Of a stretch of DNA of 64,000 nucleotides, positions 59,921 to 64,000 are shown one piece after another (within the stretch, counting starts at the first letter, position 1; each line of letters opens with the position of its first letter). The position numbers and the translations under genes were made by a program. The DNA comes from Halocatena halophila (GTDB lineage: Archaea; Halobacteriota; Halobacteria; Halobacteriales; Haloarculaceae): NCBI GenBank assembly GCA_027563145.1, contig CP071307.1:620001-684000 (forward strand). Direction: 5' to 3'. The notes under the pieces are model-generated. The model made no database searches. It had not been told where the DNA came from and saw only the letters and a list, made by a program, of their open reading frames with translations.

Positions 59921-61441
59921 TCAGTGCTCCTGTGCCCAGTCCTGGGCACGTTCGAGCGCGTCCGTCCAGCGCTGGTATCGGTCGTCTGCCGTCCCGTCGT
60001 CATCGGCCGTGAACGTCCGGTCAACCCGCCGGTTGTCGCGGAGCTCATCCAGGTCGTTCCAGTAGCCAACTGCCAGGCCGGCGGCGTAGGCCGCACCGAG
60101 TGCCGTGGTCTCATCAACTGCCGGTCTGTCAATCGAAGTTCCGACGATATCCGCCTGCTGTTGACAGAGAAAGTCGTTTTTCACCGCGCCCCCATCGACC
60201 TTCAAACTCGAGATCTCAAGGCCGGCGTCGGCAGCCATCGCCTCGGCAACGTCACGCGTCCGAAACGCGATCGATTCTAGCGTCGCACGGACGATGTGTG
60301 CGTCGGTCGTTCCACGAGTCAGTCCGACGATCGTCCCGCGTGCTCTGCCGTCCCAGTGTGGAGCCCCAAGGCCAGTAAACGCCGGAACGAAATAGACTCC
60401 GTCCGTGGAGTCGACTGATTGTGCCAGCGCGGCCGACTCACTGGCGTTCGAAATCAGGCCAACGTCTTCGAGCCACTCGATTGCCGCTCCGGTGATGAAT
60501 ATCGAGCCCTCAAGCGCATACTGTACTGGCTCGCCAGATCGCTGAAATCCGACCGTCGTCAGCAGTCCGTGGTCGCTCTCGACGGCGGTGTCTCCGGTGT
60601 TGAGAAGAAAGAACGAGCCGGTCCCATACGTGTTTTTCGCGTCACCTGGATCGAAGCAGGTCTGTCCGAACAGTGCTGCCTGCTGGTCGCCAAGCGCACC
60701 AGCAACAGGAATCTCCGCACCAAGAAAGCCATCTGGGTCGGTCGTCCCGTAATAGTCGCTGTCGGCAGACGGACGGACCTCGGGTAACATCGCGCGGGGA
60801 ACGCCAAACTCCGACAGGAGGGCATCGTCCCAGGCCAGCTCGTGAATGTCGAACAGCATCGTTCGCGACGCGTTTGTCGCGTCAGTGATGTGCTCGCCGG
60901 TCAACTGCCAGATCAGCCAGGAGTCGATCGTCCCAAAACAGAGCTCGCCAGCCCGTGCACGGTCTCGCAACGAGTCGTGGTCGGTCTCGGAGTCGACCGA
61001 ATCGAGTAGCCACTCTACTTTCGACGCCGAAAAGTACGCGTCGGGTTCGAGGCCGGTCGTCGCGCGAATCGATTCATCGGAATCGGCGGCTTCGAGCGTT
61101 TCGATCCGTTCGGTCGTTCGTCGGTCCTGCCAGACGATGGCGTTGTACACCGGCGCACCCGTTTTGCGGTCCCACACCAGGGTGGTCTCACGCTGGTTTG
61201 TGATCCCAAGCCCCTCTAGTTGCTCGGCGTCAATGCCAGCGTCGTCGATTCCTGCGAGGACGACCGACCGGGTCCGCTCCCATATCTCTTCGGCGTCGTG
61301 TTCTACCCATCCCGGTTCTGGGTAGAACTGCTCGTGTGTTTCGTAGGCCTCACCGATCACGTGGCCATCGTGGTCAAACACCATAAACCGTGTGCCGGTC
61401 GTTCCCTGATCGATCGCACCCACGTACGTATCGTCGCTCAT
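59921..61441 (-). CDS. glpK: Glycerol kinase
   Basis: A 506-residue FGGY-family kinase that phosphorylates glycerol to glycerol 3-phosphate. It shows the N-terminal nucleotide loop AIDQGTTGTRFMVFDHDG, substrate residues in WVEHDAEEIWER and GITNQRETTLVWDRKTG, the block NTYGTGSFFLLNTG, and the C-terminal FGGY-type region SSLKVDGGAVKNDFLCQQQADI. Length and motifs match known glycerol kinases. It forms a two-gene unit with the GlpX-like gene. A TATA-like stretch lies about 40 bases upstream of the start on the minus strand (61479-61490). Confidence 0.96.
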   Translation of the reverse strand: MSDDTYVGAIDQGTTGTRFMVFDHDGHVIGEAYETHEQFYPEPGWVEHDAEEIWERTRSVVLAGIDDAGIDAEQLEGLGITNQRETTLVWDRKTGAPVYNAIVWQDRRTTERIETLEAADSDESIRATTGLEPDAYFSASKVEWLLDSVDSETDHDSLRDRARAGELCFGTIDSWLIWQLTGEHITDATNASRTMLFDIHELAWDDALLSEFGVPRAMLPEVRPSADSDYYGTTDPDGFLGAEIPVAGALGDQQAALFGQTCFDPGDAKNTYGTGSFFLLNTGDTAVESDHGLLTTVGFQRSGEPVQYALEGSIFITGAAIEWLEDVGLISNASESAALAQSVDSTDGVYFVPAFTGLGAPHWDGRARGTIVGLTRGTTDAHIVRATLESIAFRTRDVAEAMAADAGLEISSLKVDGGAVKNDFLCQQQADIVGTSIDRPAVDETTALGAAYAAGLAVGYWNDLDELRDNRRVDRTFTADDDGTADDRYQRWTDALERAQDWAQEH

Positions 61442-61579
61442 CGGTCACCTCGGGTGATTCGGTCCAGTCGCCGAGAATTTTTTATCCGTACCATGGCTTC
61501 GAGCGTAACCAGCATGTTCTATCAGTATAAATCTATCGTGAGAAAATACCTTCGACACTGATCGGGCGGACAGGATCGG

Positions 61580-62779
61580 TCAGTGCGAATCCACAGACGG
61601 TTGCGTCGATAGTCCATCGAGACGGCGAAAAACGCGCGTTGGGAACCGTGGTTCGATGGTACTCGGTGTTCGACCAGCCCGTTCGTCTGTTGTCTCGATC
61701 TGGACTCGGTGTGCGATACCGTTGTCGGCCAGCTCATACAGCAGTCGCTTGACTGTACTGGGTGAAAGCGCAACGTCGGGATGGTCTGCGATCGAGGTAG
61801 CCGTGGTTTCGATCGGTGCACGTTCTCCTTGATCGCTTTCGATGAGTGCGTGCAACACCCGCCGTCGATTTTCTGCGAGCGCGAGGACTCGTCCGAGGGC
61901 GGCTGTTCCTTTCGGAACGCTGTCCATCCCGGCATGGAGATCCCGGTCACGAATAGTGGCTGTGCCAGTTGCGGTGGCGATGTCAGCCGCACAGAACAGT
62001 GCACAAAGGGCGTCGTGTGCGTTGCCATCGCTCCAGGCAGCGATCTCTCGCAGCTGTTCGTGTGCTATCGCACGATGGGCCAGCCCGTTTGAGGCTCTTT
62101 GTGTTAGTATATCAACCATAACGGGATCGCGGTAGGCTGGCAGTTCAATTTGGACTTCGGAACGTACCGGCCGGGTGGGCGGTACTCTGGCGATTGCCAT
62201 CCAGGAGAGGTCATCCGCGACATCGTCGAATGCACGCTCAAGTGTGGCAAGGTCGTGCGCTCCTGGCTCATCGACGTGATCGAACGCGACGAGCAGAGCA
62301 TTCTCCGTAGCGCCTAAATACTCCTGGAGGCTGTCGCGTAGTCGTTCTGTCCCAACGCCATTTTTGGGAACGTCCTCGAGCACGGCATCGAGTATCGACT
62401 GATACACGCCAAATTCCGTGCTCGCAGTCCGGCAGTCCACATAGACCAGCGCAGGCGTCGTCGTCGATTCGACACGGGTTGCCGTGTGAATGATGGCGTC
62501 AGTGTGGGATCGACACTGTCGGATCCCACGAAACAGTGCCGTGACGATCGCTGACTTACCGCTCCCAGCCGGTCCCCAGATGTAGGCGTTCGACGGAAGC
62601 TGTCCGTCGAAAATCGGCTCGAGGTAGTCGAGCATCCGTTCGATTATCGCCCCCCGTCCGATGGGTTCTTCTATGTGTGCAACCGGACTGATCGGTTCGT
62701 ACTCCTGGATAAGTCGCGTCTCGGTGCTCGATTCTGCCCGTCGACGAATTCTCGACTGAAGATCCATCGAGCGGTTCAT
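61580..62779 (-). CDS. Orc1/Cdc6-like AAA ATPase
   Basis: A 399-residue AAA protein. Walker A is WGPAGSGKSAI (about residues 68-78), followed at 162-171 by a degenerate Walker B (LLVAFDHVDE instead of the usual LDEID type). The middle region has SWMAIARVPP and YRDPVMVDILTQRA, as in sensor and lid segments of Orc1/Cdc6. A winged-helix-like C-terminus includes DVALSPSTVKRLLYELADNGI. Haloarchaea carry many such paralogues, and only some are origin-binding initiators. No origin-like repeats are visible on either side. Starts at 62779 and 62767 are both possible. Confidence 0.85.
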   Translation of the reverse strand: MNRSMDLQSRIRRRAESSTETRLIQEYEPISPVAHIEEPIGRGAIIERMLDYLEPIFDGQLPSNAYIWGPAGSGKSAIVTALFRGIRQCRSHTDAIIHTATRVESTTTPALVYVDCRTASTEFGVYQSILDAVLEDVPKNGVGTERLRDSLQEYLGATENALLVAFDHVDEPGAHDLATLERAFDDVADDLSWMAIARVPPTRPVRSEVQIELPAYRDPVMVDILTQRASNGLAHRAIAHEQLREIAAWSDGNAHDALCALFCAADIATATGTATIRDRDLHAGMDSVPKGTAALGRVLALAENRRRVLHALIESDQGERAPIETTATSIADHPDVALSPSTVKRLLYELADNGIAHRVQIETTDERAGRTPSTIEPRFPTRVFRRLDGLSTQPSVDSH

Positions 62780-62992
62780 TGATAGCCCAGTTGCGTGCGT
62801 TCCAGTCGAATCCGTCCGTCGGACGGTCTCGTGAGTGGCCCTGTCTGTCCCATTTCGCCCCGTCGGATCTCGGGTGTCCGACTGTCGTTATCGATGCTTG
62901 GACCAATCAGCTATAAGTCTTGAGCACTCGATGCTCCATCGCAACTTGACTCGGCCCGAATGATAGTTACGGCTGGTATACATCCATCGGTA

Positions 62993-63000
62993 AAATAAAG
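62993..63000 (+). promoter_or_regulatory. TATA-like element before glpA
   Basis: AAAATAAA lies 30-37 bases before the ATG at 63030, within the range for haloarchaeal promoters. Confidence 0.35.
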
Positions 63001-63029
63001 TGCGTCGGCACTAACCCACGGACAATTCG

Positions 63030-64000
63030 ATGGATACGAAAACCGAGGTGCTCGTTATCGGTGGTGGTTCGACCGGCTGTGGCATCGCCAGAGACCTCGC
63101 CATGCGTGGTGTCGCAGTCACGCTCGTTGAACGCGGGACGCTCACCGATGGAACCACCGGTCGGATGCACGGGCTGCTCCACTCCGGTGGTCGGTATGCA
63201 GTTTCGGACCGAGAGAGTGCGGCAGAATGTATCTCTGAAAATCGGATACTCCGTGAGATCGCAAGCCACTGTGTCGAACCGACTGGCGGCCTGTTCGTTT
63301 CAAAGCCGGGCGACTCGGAGGAGTATTTCGAACGGAAGCTGGCTGGCTGTTCTGCGTGTGATATACCGACCGAACTCCTCAGTGCCGAACAAGCAAGAGC
63401 CATCGAGCCGTATCTCGCTCACGATATCGAGCGGGCAATACGCGTCCCAGACGCCGCGATCGATCCGTTTCGGCTGTGTGTGGCAAATGCGGCTGCGGCT
63501 CGAGAACACGGCGCTCGAATCGAAACTCATGCCGAAGTCACCGATCTGCTTCTCGATGGAGATCGAGTCGTCGGCGTCGAGATAACACATTCGAACGATA
63601 ACGGAATGACCGGTTCGACAGAACGCATCAAGGCGACGCACGTCGTGAATGCGACGGGTGCGTGGGCCGGACAGATCGGTGCCATGGCGGGCGTCGATAT
63701 CGCCGTGCGGCCCTCGAAAGGAGCGATGACGGTGATGAACTGTCGCCAGGTCGATACAGTGATCAATCGCTGTCGGCCAAAGGGCGACGCGGATATCATC
63801 GTCCCACACGAAACGGCGTGCATCCTCGGAACGACCGACGTGGAGGTGGATGACCCGGATGCGTTTCCCGAAACGCAGTGGGAAGTCGAGACGATGATCG
63901 AGACGCTCTCAGAGCTCGTTCCCATCCTCGATGAGGCGCGTACACTTCGGTCGTTCTGGGGGGTGCGGCCGCTGTATGAACCCCCCGAAACGAAGACCAG
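63030..64000 (+). CDS. glpA: Anaerobic-type glycerol-3-phosphate dehydrogenase subunit A, N-terminal part (runs off window)
   Basis: At least 323 residues of an FAD-dependent glycerol-3-phosphate dehydrogenase. The N-terminus has the dinucleotide motif [21 protein letters not shown], then [33 protein letters not shown] and [20 protein letters not shown], all typical of GlpA/GlpD. In haloarchaea GlpABC passes electrons from glycerol 3-phosphate to the quinone pool. GlpB and GlpC would be expected beyond 64000. It is transcribed away from glpK, with the Orc1/Cdc6-like gene in between. Confidence 0.93.
   Translation, partial: MDTKTEVLVIGGGSTGCGIARDLAMRGVAVTLVERGTLTDGTTGRMHGLLHSGGRYAVSDRESAAECISENRILREIASHCVEPTGGLFVSKPGDSEEYFERKLAGCSACDIPTELLSAEQARAIEPYLAHDIERAIRVPDAAIDPFRLCVANAAAAREHGARIETHAEVTDLLLDGDRVVGVEITHSNDNGMTGSTERIKATHVVNATGAWAGQIGAMAGVDIAVRPSKGAMTVMNCRQVDTVINRCRPKGDADIIVPHETACILGTTDVEVDDPDAFPETQWEVETMIETLSELVPILDEARTLRSFWGVRPLYEPPETKT

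Noticed and set aside
61442..63029. Replication origin next to the Orc1/Cdc6-like gene
   Set aside because: I found no long inverted ORB-like repeats or G-rich tracts on either side of the gene.
1..64000. tRNA, rRNA, CRISPR array or insertion sequence
   Set aside because: Reading the intergenic regions showed no regular spaced repeats, no transposase motifs and no cloverleaf with an intact T-loop. A dedicated scan would be needed to exclude small RNAs.

Overview
The window reads as chromosomal DNA of a halophilic archaeon (class Halobacteria). Supporting signs are very acidic proteins, many twin-arginine (Tat) signal peptides and Tat lipoproteins, TATA boxes 25-30 bases upstream of start codons with little or no leader, two HTH-10 (bacterio-opsin-activator type) regulators, an Orc1/Cdc6-type ATPase and the haloarchaeal glpK-glpX pair. 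The genus cannot be told from the sequence. I found no rRNA, tRNA, insertion sequence or CRISPR array.

Layout. 1-2063: end of a sugar ABC ATPase and its Tat lipoprotein binding protein. 2057-16256: an acyl-CoA and ester catabolic island with two acyl-CoA dehydrogenases, a short 3-hydroxyacyl-CoA dehydrogenase, enoyl-CoA hydratase, acyl-CoA ligase, an LLM flavin oxidoreductase, an HSL-type esterase, a cytochrome P450, a lactonase-like metallo-hydrolase, two tandem secreted lipase-like hydrolases, and HTH-10 and IclR regulators. 16784-28503: a glycan-related block with a secreted PL1-like lyase, a major facilitator transporter, an enolase-superfamily enzyme, a creatininase-family amidohydrolase, a GH101 endo-alpha-N-acetylgalactosaminidase and an extended SDR. 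28777-36245: six genes on the minus strand (beta-propeller, HTH-10, metallo-beta-lactamase fold, amino acid permease, penicillin-acylase family, small membrane protein).

36651-48285: a Dpp/Opp-type ABC importer beside an SMP-30 lactonase, two enolase-superfamily proteins, an SDR dehydrogenase and an IclR regulator. This set fits a non-phosphorylating sugar-acid pathway: oxidation to a lactone, hydrolysis, then dehydration. 48857-58787: a 1666-residue secreted subtilase with a dockerin-like module, a membrane protein, a small winged-helix regulator, an iron-type ABC binding lipoprotein behind two DtxR-like palindromes, a broken hypothetical gene and a NosD-like beta-helix protein. 58856-64000: glycerol metabolism (glpX-like, glpK, start of glpA) with an Orc1/Cdc6-like ATPase in between.

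The most striking locus is the GH101 enzyme at 23635-27495. Experimentally known members are bacterial mucin O-glycan hydrolases. Here the catalytic and C-terminal carbohydrate-binding parts lie in one frame separated by a single TGA. Three other genes (penicillin acylase, a hypothetical lipoprotein, the NosD-like protein) each appear broken by a one-base indel in a short homopolymer. So either several accessory genes are decaying, or the assembly carries residual consensus errors; raw reads would decide.
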